64,000 nucleotides of DNA, from positions 558,001 through 622,000 of the forward strand of contig NZ_VFOW01000001.1 of NCBI RefSeq assembly GCF_006716355.1, read 5' to 3'. Positions 36,201 to 44,162 of this stretch are shown piece after piece (position 1 is the stretch's first letter; every line of letters begins with the position of its first letter). The notes beneath the pieces were generated by a model, which did no database searches, was not told where the DNA came from, and saw only the letters and a list, made by a program, of their open reading frames with translations. A program made the position numbers and the translations under genes. The stretch is from Stackebrandtia endophytica (GTDB lineage Bacteria; Actinomycetota; Actinomycetes; Mycobacteriales; Micromonosporaceae).

Positions 36201-36801
36201 CCAGCATGGTCCCCGTCGTCTCGACGGTCACCGAGGCGATGACCGGGACGTGGATGCCCTGTTGACGGGCGGCCCGTTGCGCACCGACGATCCCGGCCTT
36301 GGTCTGCAACAGGTCCTGGGAGGTCTCCACGATCAACGCGTCGGCACCACCGACGATCAAACCGGTCGCGCACTCCGCATAGGCGTCGCGCAGTAGGTGG
36401 TAGGGGGCGTGCCCCAGGGTGGGGAGTTTCGTCCCCGGACCCATGGATCCGAGAACGAAGCGGGGGCGATCAGCCGTCGCATGGTCGTCGGCGACCTCAC
36501 GCGCCAACCTGGCACTGGACTCGGCCAGTTCCCGAATACGGTGCGCGATGTCGTATTCGCCCAAGTTGGGCAGATTCGCCCCGAAACTGTTGGTTTCCAC
36601 ACAATCGGCACCCGCGCTGAGGTACGCGTCGTGAATGTGACGCACCACGTCGGGGCGGGTGACGTTGAGGATCTCGTTACAGCCCTCCAGGTTCTCGAAG
36701 TCGTCGAGATCGAGATCCGCTTCCTGCAACATCGTCCCCATCGCCCCGTCGGCGACGAGCACGCGGTTGTTCAAGGCGGAGAGGAACGGGTTCGATGGCA
36801 T
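33265..36801 (-). CDS. metH: Cobalamin-dependent methionine synthase MetH
   Basis: Transfers the methyl group of 5-methyl-THF to homocysteine via cob(I)alamin. 1178 residues with the complete module order: homocysteine domain (residues 1-310, zinc cysteines at GLVGGCCGTTP near 290 and an earlier NCATGP), pterin-binding domain (~325-600, SILMVGERTNANGSKAF), B12 cap (~620-710), B12 domain (GDVHDIGKN near 732 with the axial His) and the SAM-binding activation domain (~880-1178). Start ATG 36801 is leaderless (TAGGCT, 7 nt), so a 5' riboswitch is excluded. Divergent from the PAC2 gene, as in Mycobacterium (Rv2124c/Rv2125). Confidence 0.98.
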   Translation of the reverse strand: MPSNPFLSALNNRVLVADGAMGTMLQEADLDLDDFENLEGCNEILNVTRPDVVRHIHDAYLSAGADCVETNSFGANLPNLGEYDIAHRIRELAESSARLAREVADDHATADRPRFVLGSMGPGTKLPTLGHAPYHLLRDAYAECATGLIVGGADALIVETSQDLLQTKAGIVGAQRAARQQGIHVPVIASVTVETTGTMLVGSEIGAALTALAALKVDMIGLNCATGPAEMSEHLRYLSQYSSIPLSVMPNAGLPELGPDGAVYPLSAPELADAMEQFAEEFGVGLVGGCCGTTPEHIRQLSERMAGRSPKRREPVVEAGISSSYHHVPFTQDASILMVGERTNANGSKAFREAMLSGDWDRCVEIARSQARGGSHVLDLCIDYVGRDGSKDMRELASRFATASTLPIMLDSTEPEVIRAGLEALGGRCIVNSVNFEDGDGPDSRYAKALPAIVEHGAAVVVMCIDEEGQARTAQRKVEIAARTIDDLVDNWGMSLPDIFIDALTFPISTGQEETRRDGIETIDAIREISRRYPGVNFTLGISNISFGLNAASRQVLNSVFLHECVEAGLSSAIVHASKILPMSRIPDEQREVALDMVYDRRREGYDPLQRFIELFEGVDVASARASRAQELAALPLEERLARRIIDGDRKGLEEDLDTALTERSALSIVNDILLDGMKTVGELFGSGQMQLPFVLQSAEVMKAAVAHLEPHMEKSDADGKGTIVLATVKGDVHDIGKNLVDIILSNNGYSVVNIGIKQPLNAIVDAAERHNADAIGMSGLLVKSTVIMKDNLAEMMARGLASRWPVMLGGAALTRAFVEDDLREMFEDGEVHYAKDAFEGLSLMDKVMTARRGGAPVVDAERQAKIEQRRARRAKHAAMVADEAPSLSDDTVRSDIAAGVPVPTAPFFGTRVVKGIATAEYAAMLDERATFLGQWGLKPSRGKDGPGYEELVETEGRPRLRYWMDRLATDKVLEAAVVYGYYPCYSEGNTLVVLDENGHSERARFTFPRQRHERRLCIADFFRSKQEVDERGGELDVIGLQLVTIGQAASEYTAKLFAQHAYRDYLEVHGLSVQLTEALAEYWHKRMRSELVLPDGSTVADSDPADLPGILKVDYRGCRYSFGYAACPELEDRAKTVALLQPERIGVELTEEFQLTPEQSTDALVIHHPDASYFNAK

Positions 36802-36808
36802 GGTGACA

Positions 36809-36814
36809 AGCCTA
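36809..36814 (-). promoter_or_regulatory. -10 hexamer TAGGCT, leaderless metH promoter
   Basis: On the minus strand TAGGCT stands 7 nt before the metH ATG, giving an mRNA that begins at or next to the start codon. The same hexamer serves mshC and a VOC gene in this window. Confidence 0.65.
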
Positions 36815-36874
36815 ACGGGCCAACCGGATGACGCCGGTCTTGTACCAACCTGTGGTCATATGGAGTAGGACACG

Positions 36875-36880
36875 TACGCT
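36875..36880 (+). promoter_or_regulatory. -10 hexamer TACGCT, leaderless PAC2 promoter
   Basis: TACGCT, 6 nt, then GTG 36887. Confidence 0.55.
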
Positions 36881-36886
36881 GACCAC

Positions 36887-37738
36887 GTGACAGAGTTCGA
36901 CGGACTACCGGTGCTGCGATCCCCGGTTCTCATCGCGGCTTTCACCGGCTGGAATGACGCCGCGGATTCAGCCAGCCAGGTCATCTCCCACCTGACCGAA
37001 CAGTGGCAGGCCCGCCATGTCGCCACGATCGATCCCGACCCCTATTACGACTTCCAGATGGCCCGCCCCACAGTCAAGGTCACCGCCGAGGGGGTGCAGC
37101 GGATCGATTGGCCATTCAGTGGATTCTCCGCGGCCAGCCCGGCCGACGCCGACCGCGACGTGGTGCTGTTGACCGGTGCCGAGCCGAGCATGCATTGGCG
37201 GGGTTTCTGTGAGGAGATCGCGGAGATCTGCCACAGCCTGGAGATCGAGCAGGTCATCCTGTTGGGCGCGATCATGGCCGACGTGGGTTACGCCAAGCCG
37301 CTGCCGGTTTCGGGGACGTCCAACGATCCGGACCTGGCGAGCCGACTTCGGATGGAGGACGTCGACTACGAGGGCCCGGCCGGGATCATCACGCTGCTTC
37401 ACTCGACGTTCCAACACATCGAGATCCCGGTCACCTCATGTTGGGTGCACGTCCCCCATTACGCGTCCACCTCACCGTGCCCGAAGGCCACACTCAGCCT
37501 CCTGCACCGCATCGAGGAGCTACTGGACCTTCCGGTGCCCGCCGGTGGACTGGTCGAACAGACCGCCGAGTGGGAGAACGAGGTGACCCGCCTGGTCGAG
37601 GCCGACAGCGACATCGCCGACTACATCAATTCGCTGGAGGACGCCGACGACAGTCCGGGCGAGCCCTCCGGTGACGACATCGCCCGCGACTTCGAGCGGT
37701 ATCTTCGCCGCCGAGGACCGCAGGCCGACGAGGAATAG
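36887..37738 (+). CDS. PAC2-family protein (proteasome-assembly-chaperone-2-like)
   Basis: 283 residues of the PAC2 fold, beginning LPVLRSPVLIAAFTGWNDAADSAS and containing LLGAIMADVGYAKPLPVSGTSNDPDLA, both well conserved in actinobacterial homologues (Rv2125). The acidic C-terminal ~60 residues are variable. The bacterial function is not settled; relatives form trimers and occur in proteasome-bearing actinobacteria, but a role in proteasome assembly is not shown. Divergent from metH with an 85-bp gap. Leaderless GTG start. Confidence 0.9.
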   Translation: MTEFDGLPVLRSPVLIAAFTGWNDAADSASQVISHLTEQWQARHVATIDPDPYYDFQMARPTVKVTAEGVQRIDWPFSGFSAASPADADRDVVLLTGAEPSMHWRGFCEEIAEICHSLEIEQVILLGAIMADVGYAKPLPVSGTSNDPDLASRLRMEDVDYEGPAGIITLLHSTFQHIEIPVTSCWVHVPHYASTSPCPKATLSLLHRIEELLDLPVPAGGLVEQTAEWENEVTRLVEADSDIADYINSLEDADDSPGEPSGDDIARDFERYLRRRGPQADEE

Positions 37739-37809
37739 CGTCCGGGTGGTCGTGCGCGACCACCCGGCGACCGCCGACCGTCGCGAACCGATGAGTCAGA
37801 CTGGTGATC

Positions 37810-38511
37810 ATGCCGTTCACGAAACTTCGCCGCCATGTGTGGTGGTATCCCGCCAGTCCCTCCTCCCGCAGCGTGCAGGGCGGTGTGGGAGTGATCGCCG
37901 GGAAAGAGGGCAGCATCGTGGTGGACGCGGGCAACAGCCCGGCCCACGCCCGCCGGATTCAGTCGGCCATGGACGAGGCGGGTCTGCCGAAGGCCCGTTG
38001 GCTGATCTACACCCACCATCACTGGGATCACACCTGGGGTGCCTGCGCGTGGCCCGACGTCGAGATCATCGGCCACGAATCCGGGAAACCTCTGCTGGAG
38101 GCCGAGGCCGCACTGCCGTGGAGCGAAGAGTTCGTCACCGAGCGGATGACCGCCGACGAGTCGTTGCGTCCCAGTTATTCGGCGCGGGCGGGCGCGGTCA
38201 CCGATTGGGACGAACTGACGATCATCCCACCACATCGGACCTTCAGCGAGAGCCTGACACTGCCCGGCGACGTCGAAGTTCGGCACGTCGGCGGGCACCA
38301 CGCTCCCGATTCCACGATCGTGGCGGTACCGGGATCGAAGGTCATGCTGCTGGGCGACTGCTTCTATCCGCCGCCTTACAACGAACGCAAACCCGGAGAC
38401 CAGCCCGATTTCGCGATGCTGCGTGAACTGGTCTCCGATGACTACAAGTGGTATGTGGACTCCCACTCACCGCCGATGCGGCGGTGGCGCGTCAACCGTC
38501 TGCTGCGCTGA
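37810..38511 (+). CDS. MBL-fold metallo-hydrolase
   Basis: 233 residues. The zinc motif is HHHWDHTWG near residue 70, followed by HVGGHHAPDSTI (~160) and LLGDCFYPP (~182) as later metal ligands; a terminal DSHSPPM provides a final His. Different subfamily from the MBL protein at 20.3 kb and shorter. Start ATG 37810 (an in-frame GTG lies at 37804); CAGACT stands 7 nt upstream of the ATG. Possibly co-transcribed with the PAC2 gene, 71 bp upstream; convergent with hoxX. Confidence 0.82.
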   Translation: MPFTKLRRHVWWYPASPSSRSVQGGVGVIAGKEGSIVVDAGNSPAHARRIQSAMDEAGLPKARWLIYTHHHWDHTWGACAWPDVEIIGHESGKPLLEAEAALPWSEEFVTERMTADESLRPSYSARAGAVTDWDELTIIPPHRTFSESLTLPGDVEVRHVGGHHAPDSTIVAVPGSKVMLLGDCFYPPPYNERKPGDQPDFAMLRELVSDDYKWYVDSHSPPMRRWRVNRLLR

Positions 38512-38538
38512 CGCGCCCGCGAGCCATGTGGACGATCG

Positions 38539-40233
38539 TTACCGGGCACCGGTGAGTTTCCATCGGTGTTCGGCCAACCGATTGGGTGTTTCCACCGGGT
38601 TCGCCTTACCCACGAATGCTCGTCGAGCCTCGGCGAACCCGCTGCGGTCGTCGAAGAAGTCCTTGGCCATCTCGGCCAGTTCCGCCGCGGCATAGTACGC
38701 CGGGGGCTTGACTCCCTTGAGGACACGAAGTTTCGCGGCGAGTGCATCGGCATGCCACTGTGGATTGGTATAGGAGGTCGCCAGTTCGGCCACCCACTCG
38801 TCGAAGCGGGTCGGATCACCGGGACCGACGGCGTCGACCAGGCTCATCGCGGCGGCGGATTTGGCGTCGACCGGAAGCTTGTCGGTGAGCAGCCGCGACG
38901 CGGTGGCCGCACCCACCCGACGAGGCAGCGTGTAGGTGTGCAGTTCGGAACCGTATAGCCCCATGTCGTAGTACGGGTTCAACACGACACCGTCGCGGGC
39001 GACCACGACGTCGGCGGCCAGTGCGAGCATCACTCCCCCGGCACCGGCGTTGGCGGTCACCGCGCCGATGGTGAGCTGGTCGGTGCATGAGACCAACGCG
39101 GTGCACAGCCGGTTGATCGCGGTGATGTTCTCCCAGGCTTCGGCCGCCGGATCGTCCGCAGCCTCGATCACGTTGAGGTGGATGCCGTTGGAGAATGTCG
39201 ACGACGTGCCCCGGAACACCAAAACCCTGGTGTCCTGTTCCAATGCGGCCGTCAACACCTCCGCAATCCGTCGACATTGACCGGTCGACATCGCACCGTT
39301 GTAGACCCGCATGGTGAAGAAGCCGACGTCCCCGTGGCGCCGGTAGGTGGCCTCACGCAACGAATCCGGCACCGGCAACTGTGGAACCGGGTCGTCGAAG
39401 ATCTGCCCGGCCGGCAGTTTGACCCCGGAACCTCCCAGATCGGCCGGCACCTTGGCGTATCCGATCCAGACCGTCTGGTCCCCGGTGGCCACCGCGATGG
39501 CGTCCTGGCCGCGCCCCACGATCGTTCCCGGCCGGAATCGGCGGGGCCGGTCGTCACCTATCGCTGCGTCGTAGACCTGCACGATCCGCCCCTCGATCTC
39601 GGTACGAACCCCCGGCGAGGAGTCGGCGGCCCGGATGCGTTTGACGATCTCGGAGGCCGACATGGACCATTCGAACGCCCGATCCGCACGACGCATCGAC
39701 GGGCGGGTACGAGCGTGCGGCACCGGCCGAGCGGTCTCGTCCTGGGGCACCGGAACGAACCCCGGATCGGCGGCCTTGGCGACGACCTCCTCGATACACG
39801 ACAGCGCGGCATCGGCGACCGGCCCGTTGTACAGGGCAGCCTTGGTGATCGGAGACGACGGCATGCCGAAGATCCGGGAGGCCCAGATGGGACCGGCGTC
39901 CATGTCCTCCACCGCCGACAACGCGGTGACCCCCCAGACCGGTTCGCCCTCCTGTATCGCATAGTCCAATGACGACGGTCCACGATCACCGATGGGCCCG
40001 GGATGGATGATGACGGTCGGCCATTTACGCCAGATCTCAGCCGGTACCCGGTGTTTGAGGAACGGACACAGGATGAGTTCCGGCGAAACGGCGTGAACCG
40101 CACTGATCAGAGTCTCCGGAGAGGAATGCACCGGAGCCAGCTCCACGGTGACGCTGTGGCCTGCGGCGCGCAACGCGCACCACGACCGCTGAGTCAGTCC
40201 GTTGAACGCCGATACCAGCAGCAGGATCTTCAC
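38539..40233 (-). CDS. hoxX: HoxX-like formyltransferase/enoyl-CoA hydratase fusion (hydrogenase CO-ligand synthesis)
   Basis: 564 residues. The N-terminal half is a 10-formyl-THF-dependent formyltransferase with HPGPIGDRGPSSLDYAI near residue 80 and a formyltransferase C-subdomain (~195-280). The C-terminal half is a crotonase domain (~310-530) with NAGAGGVMLALAADVVVAR. This fusion is characteristic of HoxX, which makes CO for the Ni-Fe centre of hydrogenases under air from formyl-THF via formyl-CoA. No hydrogenase or hyp gene is in the window, so its partner must lie elsewhere. GTG 40233 with AAGGAGA 9 nt upstream; the open frame to 40572 adds only low-complexity residues. Confidence 0.9.
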   Translation of the reverse strand: MKILLLVSAFNGLTQRSWCALRAAGHSVTVELAPVHSSPETLISAVHAVSPELILCPFLKHRVPAEIWRKWPTVIIHPGPIGDRGPSSLDYAIQEGEPVWGVTALSAVEDMDAGPIWASRIFGMPSSPITKAALYNGPVADAALSCIEEVVAKAADPGFVPVPQDETARPVPHARTRPSMRRADRAFEWSMSASEIVKRIRAADSSPGVRTEIEGRIVQVYDAAIGDDRPRRFRPGTIVGRGQDAIAVATGDQTVWIGYAKVPADLGGSGVKLPAGQIFDDPVPQLPVPDSLREATYRRHGDVGFFTMRVYNGAMSTGQCRRIAEVLTAALEQDTRVLVFRGTSSTFSNGIHLNVIEAADDPAAEAWENITAINRLCTALVSCTDQLTIGAVTANAGAGGVMLALAADVVVARDGVVLNPYYDMGLYGSELHTYTLPRRVGAATASRLLTDKLPVDAKSAAAMSLVDAVGPGDPTRFDEWVAELATSYTNPQWHADALAAKLRVLKGVKPPAYYAAAELAEMAKDFFDDRSGFAEARRAFVGKANPVETPNRLAEHRWKLTGAR

Positions 40234-40500
40234 GCACGGATCTCCTTCGCGAGGGGAAGTGAAGGCATCTAGGCCCTGTGTATGAAATGTTGTGATGGTC
40301 GTCTGACGGCCACGTCGCGTCGGCCGGATCGACTGAGGACACCGTCGACTTCGAACTGTCCAAGCTGGTTCCAGAAGCTGGGCGCCGCGAGAGGGCGCAC
40401 CGGGCACCCGCTCCTGCTTCGCCTCGTCATCCACGCCCCTGACTCGATTTTCGAAACAATCGCCCGCACACCGACGGTCGTCGTCATACCAGCACATCGA

Positions 40501-40533
40501 AAGGTCGTGTGCGGACGTACCACACACGACCTT
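40501..40533. repeat. Perfect 11-bp inverted repeat upstream of hoxX
   Basis: AAGGTCGTGTG and its complement flank an 11-nt loop. Not next to a stop codon, so it is less likely a simple terminator. Confidence 0.5.
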
Positions 40534-40647
40534 GAAGGCAGCGCAACCACAACGGACAAGTCGAACGCCCACCGGCCCGCCGCAGCGCGAACACCTTACC
40601 CCGGTGGCATCGGATGACCGACACTGGCCGCAGTGCCATTGTGCATT

Positions 40648-40680
40648 CGGATTCGGGGCACTCGACGCACCCCGAGTCCG
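40648..40680 (-). terminator. mshC terminator
   Basis: CGGATTCGGGG pairs with CCCCGAGTCCG (one G-U), 11-nt loop, starting 13 bp after the mshC stop. Confidence 0.65.
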
Positions 40681-40693
40681 TCATTCTCGTCGG

Positions 40694-41932
40694 CTACAAC
40701 ATAACGCCGAGCAAACTCTCCACAGTGTCCTTTGCAAGGGTGGGGGCGGTGGAGTCCGGTCCACCGTCGGACAACGTCGCATCGGCCCAGGCGTCGACGG
40801 CCGCCAACGCGCCGGCGGTGTCGAGGTCGTCGGCCAACCGCTGCCGTACCGAGGCCAACAACGCCCGGGCGTCGGGGGCGGACTGCTTGGTCGTGGCCGC
40901 ACGCCACCGCTCCAGCCGTTCGGTCGCCGACGCCGCCACCTCGTCGTTCCAGTCGCGGTCGGCGCGGTAGTGGTCGGCGAGCAGTCCCAACCGGATCACG
41001 CCGGGATCGACACCGTCGGCCCGCAACCGGGAGACGAACACCAGGTTTCCCTGACTCTTCGACATCTTCTCCCCCGACAGACCGATCATTCCGGCGTGGA
41101 CGTAATGACGGGCGAAGGGAGTGCGCTTCGTCGCGGTCTCGGCGTGAGCCGCCGACATCTCGTGATGCGGGAAGATCAGGTCGTTCCCGCCTCCCTGGAC
41201 GTCGATCTGGTCGCCCAGGTACCGCATGGCGATCGCGGCGCACTCGATGTGCCAACCGGGTCGACCCGGTCCCATCGGCGAAGGCCAGCTGGGTTCGCCG
41301 TCCCGTTCCCCGCGCCACAGCAGGGCGTCCAACGGATCCCGTTTTCCGGCACGCTCGGGGTCGCCACCGCGTTCGGCGAACAACGCCAGCATGGTGTCGC
41401 GGTCGTAGTGGGACTCGGATCCGAAACCGGGTGCCTGGCTCACCGGGAAGTAATAGTCGCCGGTGCCGTCCTCCAAGCGGTAGGCCGCCCCCAGGTCGCG
41501 CAGTCGGTCGACCAGCGCGGCCACCTCGTCCATGGACTCCACCGCACCGATGTAGGACGTGGGCGGCAGCATGGACAGCGCCTCCATGTCCTCACGGAAC
41601 AGCGCCGTCTCCCGCATTCCCAGAACGACCCAGTCCTCGCCGTCGCGCTCGGCTCGTTCGAACAGCGGGTCGTCGACGTCGGTGACGTTCTGCACGTAGT
41701 TGACGTCGAGACCGTTGTCCCGCCACACCCGGTTGATCACATCGAAGGTGATCATCGTGGCCGCGTGGCCGAGGTGGGTCGCGTCGTAGGGAGTGATACC
41801 GCACACGTACATGCGGGCCGTCCCGCCGTCGGGACGGGATTCGGCGATGGACGCCCGTGCAGTGTCATACAGCCGCAACGGCTCCCCGTCACCGGGAAGC
41901 CGTCGCAGGCGAGGGGCTTGCCAAGATTCCAT
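40694..41932 (-). CDS. mshC: Mycothiol biosynthesis ligase MshC (Cys:GlcN-Ins ligase)
   Basis: Joins cysteine to GlcN-myo-inositol in the fourth step of mycothiol synthesis. 412 residues, cysteinyl-tRNA-synthetase-like: [17 protein letters not shown] (zinc Cys and HIGH-type motif) near residue 40, [21 protein letters not shown] near 190, [21 protein letters not shown], and KMSKSQGN near 290. The ERGGDP segment distinguishes MshC from CysRS. Leaderless: TAGGCT 6 nt before ATG 41932. Same strand as uppP and the LLM oxidoreductase, with its own promoter. Confidence 0.97.
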   Translation of the reverse strand: MESWQAPRLRRLPGDGEPLRLYDTARASIAESRPDGGTARMYVCGITPYDATHLGHAATMITFDVINRVWRDNGLDVNYVQNVTDVDDPLFERAERDGEDWVVLGMRETALFREDMEALSMLPPTSYIGAVESMDEVAALVDRLRDLGAAYRLEDGTGDYYFPVSQAPGFGSESHYDRDTMLALFAERGGDPERAGKRDPLDALLWRGERDGEPSWPSPMGPGRPGWHIECAAIAMRYLGDQIDVQGGGNDLIFPHHEMSAAHAETATKRTPFARHYVHAGMIGLSGEKMSKSQGNLVFVSRLRADGVDPGVIRLGLLADHYRADRDWNDEVAASATERLERWRAATTKQSAPDARALLASVRQRLADDLDTAGALAAVDAWADATLSDGGPDSTAPTLAKDTVESLLGVML

Positions 41933-41938
41933 GCACCG

Positions 41939-41944
41939 AGCCTA
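41939..41944 (-). promoter_or_regulatory. -10 hexamer TAGGCT, leaderless mshC promoter
   Basis: Minus-strand TAGGCT, 6 nt, then the mshC ATG. Confidence 0.6.
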
Positions 41945-42040
41945 AATCGTCGATCCGGCTTTGTCCCCCAGGGCCGTCACGGTCCCCGACGAACGATGAC
42001 GCAGGTCACCGGCTCCGGCGGCCGAAAAGCCGCCGTCGGG

Positions 42041-42868
42041 TCAGCCCGACTGGAGCAGTCCGGTCGACAGCAGGACGATGAGGATCACTCCGAACCCGAT
42101 CCGATACCACACGAACGGCATCAGGCTGCTACGCGAGACGAACTTCAGCAACCACGCCACCGCCGCGTAGGCCACCAGCGCACTGACGACCATGCCCACG
42201 ATGACCGGGAACGCCCCGACGTCCTGGCTGAAGGCGTCCTTGGCCTTCAACACCCCGGCGCCGGTCAACGCGGGGATACCCAGAAAGAAGGCCAACCGGG
42301 TGGCAGAGACCCGGTCGAGGTCGCGCAACATACCCGCCGACATGGCCGCGCCCGAGCGGGATACGCCCGGAAACAGCGACGCGCACTGCAGGACTCCGAC
42401 GAAGATCGCGTCCTTGATGTTGATCTGACGTTCGCTTCGCTGGTTGGTCGCCGCGTACTCGGCGAACCACAGCACGAAGCTCCAACCGATCATGCCGATC
42501 GCCACGAACCACAGACTGTTGAACAGGCTGTCGACAGCATCCTCCAGGAACAGTCCCACCATGACGATCGGCAAGGAGCCGATGATGATGTACCAGCCGA
42601 ACCGGTATTCGAAGGCCGTCCGGTGCTGTGGGGAGACCACGCCGCGGACGAAACCGGAGGCGATCTTCCAGATGTCGCGGGCAAAGTAGATCAACAGCGC
42701 CACCACAGCGGCGGTCTGAATGATCGCGTTGAACCCGATGACCTCGGGTGCGGCCGGATCCAGTCCGATCCACTGACTGACCACGGTCAGGTGACCGGTC
42801 GACGAGATCGGCAGGAACTCGGTGAGCCCCTCGACGATGCCGAGGATGATCGCTTGCCAGATTTCCAC
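42041..42868 (-). CDS. uppP: Undecaprenyl-diphosphatase UppP/BacA
   Basis: Recycles the cell-wall lipid carrier by removing a phosphate from undecaprenyl diphosphate; confers bacitracin tolerance. 275 residues, ~8 membrane helices, with both signatures: EGLTEFLPISSTGHL near residue 15 and FPGVSRSGAAMSAGMLR near 170. GTG 42868 shares one base with the stop of the LLM oxidoreductase (TAGTG), so it is translationally coupled. uppP close to mshC is a conserved actinobacterial neighbourhood. Confidence 0.97.
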   Translation of the reverse strand: MEIWQAIILGIVEGLTEFLPISSTGHLTVVSQWIGLDPAAPEVIGFNAIIQTAAVVALLIYFARDIWKIASGFVRGVVSPQHRTAFEYRFGWYIIIGSLPIVMVGLFLEDAVDSLFNSLWFVAIGMIGWSFVLWFAEYAATNQRSERQINIKDAIFVGVLQCASLFPGVSRSGAAMSAGMLRDLDRVSATRLAFFLGIPALTGAGVLKAKDAFSQDVGAFPVIVGMVVSALVAYAAVAWLLKFVSRSSLMPFVWYRIGFGVILIVLLSTGLLQSG

Positions 42869-43920
42869 TAGTCGGCCACTCCCGCCGCCTCGGCGGCCTC
42901 GGCCGCGATACGCAGGGTGTTCAGGCGAGACTCCGGGTCCTTGTCGAAGGTCGACACCGACAACGTCGTCACACCGGCGTCGGAGAAGGCGCGCATACGG
43001 TCGGCGATCCGCTCAGGTGTCCCGAGTAGACAGGTCCGGTCGATGAACTCGAACGGCACCGCCGCGGCGGCCTCGCGGTGCTTACGCTCCAGATAGAGCC
43101 GCTGTACCTCCTCGGCGGCCTCGCCGAACCCCATACGGGTGGCCAGCTGGTTGTAGAAGTTCTGGTCGCGGCTGCCCATTCCACCGATGTAGAGCGCGCT
43201 GTAGGCGCGCACCGCGTCGGCGCACTCGGCGGCGTCGTCGCCGACGACCACCGGAACCGTCGGAACCACATCGAAGTCGGCCAGGGTGCGGCCGGTCTTC
43301 TCCCGTCCACGGGTGACGCACGCCAACTGCTCGGAGGCGAACTCCGGCGCGAAGAACACCGCCAGCCAGCCGTCGGTCAGTTCGCCGGCCAACTCCAGGT
43401 TCTTCGGACCGATCACCGCCAGATACATCGGGATCTCCGACCGCATCGGGCGCATGGCCAGGCGCAGCGGCTTCCCCGGACCGTCGGGCAGCGGCAGTCG
43501 AATGTGCTTGCCCTCGAACTCCACCGGTTCGTTTCGGAGGGCTCGCCGCACCACCGACACGTACTCGCGGGTACGACCGAGTGGTTTGGCGAACGGAACT
43601 CCGTACCAGCCCTCCGAGACCTGTGGGCCCGATACGCCCAGCCCCAACCGGAACCGGCCGCCGGAGAGGGTGTCGAGACTGGCGGCGGTCATGGCCGTCA
43701 TCGTCGCCGCCCGCGCCGGAATCTGCATCACCGCCGAGCCGACGTCGATCCGCTCGGTCTGCGCGGCCAGCCAACTCAACATGGTCACCGAGTCCGAACC
43801 GTAGGCTTCAGCGGCCCACACCACCGAGTAGCCGAGCCGCTCGGCCTCCAGTGTGGCCGCCAGATGCGATCGTGGATCGTTGCCGCCGCCCCAATATCCC
43901 AGGCTCAATCCCAGGCGCAT
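42868..43920 (-). CDS. LLM-class F420-dependent oxidoreductase
   Basis: 350 residues, luciferase-like TIM barrel. Begins MRLGLSLGYWGGGNDP; then LEAERLGYSVVWAAEAYGSDSVT and a conserved SGGRFRLGLGVSGPQVSEGWYG stretch where cofactor F420 binds. The substrate cannot be read. It precedes uppP with a one-base overlap, so the two are expressed together. Start ATG 43920 with AAAGGG 7 nt upstream. Confidence 0.9.
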   Translation of the reverse strand: MRLGLSLGYWGGGNDPRSHLAATLEAERLGYSVVWAAEAYGSDSVTMLSWLAAQTERIDVGSAVMQIPARAATMTAMTAASLDTLSGGRFRLGLGVSGPQVSEGWYGVPFAKPLGRTREYVSVVRRALRNEPVEFEGKHIRLPLPDGPGKPLRLAMRPMRSEIPMYLAVIGPKNLELAGELTDGWLAVFFAPEFASEQLACVTRGREKTGRTLADFDVVPTVPVVVGDDAAECADAVRAYSALYIGGMGSRDQNFYNQLATRMGFGEAAEEVQRLYLERKHREAAAAVPFEFIDRTCLLGTPERIADRMRAFSDAGVTTLSVSTFDKDPESRLNTLRIAAEAAEAAGVAD

Positions 43921-44057
43921 TACAGCCCTTTCGTCCTGACTACATGATTTGTGCGCCGATCGCGGGTGCGGATCGCTCGCTCAACCGACCTACGACGCGC
44001 CGACCAGCCTAAGCGAGTCGTGACCACTCGCAGGGGGTGGGTAGTCGGCCAACCGGC

Positions 44058-44072
44058 CGATACCCGGTATCG
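44058..44072. promoter_or_regulatory. 15-bp palindrome CGATACCCGGTATCG in a divergent promoter region
   Basis: A perfect 7-1-7 palindrome between the LLM oxidoreductase (minus) and the aldo/keto reductase (plus), next to a TCGGCC-AACC-GGCCGA repeat at 44045-44060. Candidate operator; regulator unknown. Confidence 0.4.
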
Positions 44073-44148
44073 CGAAAACCACAGGCGCCGCACCTGGGCC
44101 TCACCGATTGAGCACCCCGCGAGGTGGCGGCAACTGGCACCGGACGGG

Positions 44149-44154
44149 TAGTTT
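44149..44154 (+). promoter_or_regulatory. -10 hexamer TAGTTT, leaderless start of the aldo/keto reductase
   Basis: TAGTTT, 8 nt, then GTG 44163. Confidence 0.5.
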
Positions 44155-44162
44155 CAGGACTT

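Larger units (their letters stand above)
40234..40693. other. 460-bp intergenic region between hoxX and mshC
   Basis: No gene supported. It contains the mshC terminator (40648-40680) and a second perfect inverted repeat, AAGGTCGTGTG (40501-40511) with 40523-40533, about 270 bp before hoxX. The second repeat could belong to hoxX regulation or to a small RNA; nothing decides this. Confidence 0.5.

Noticed and set aside
36802-36886. Cobalamin or SAM riboswitch upstream of metH
   Set aside because: Only 85 bp separate metH from PAC2, and the -10 lies 7 nt before the metH ATG, leaving no leader.
40532-42871. 779-codon plus-strand open frame
   Set aside because: Antisense shadow of mshC and uppP, low complexity, no family features.
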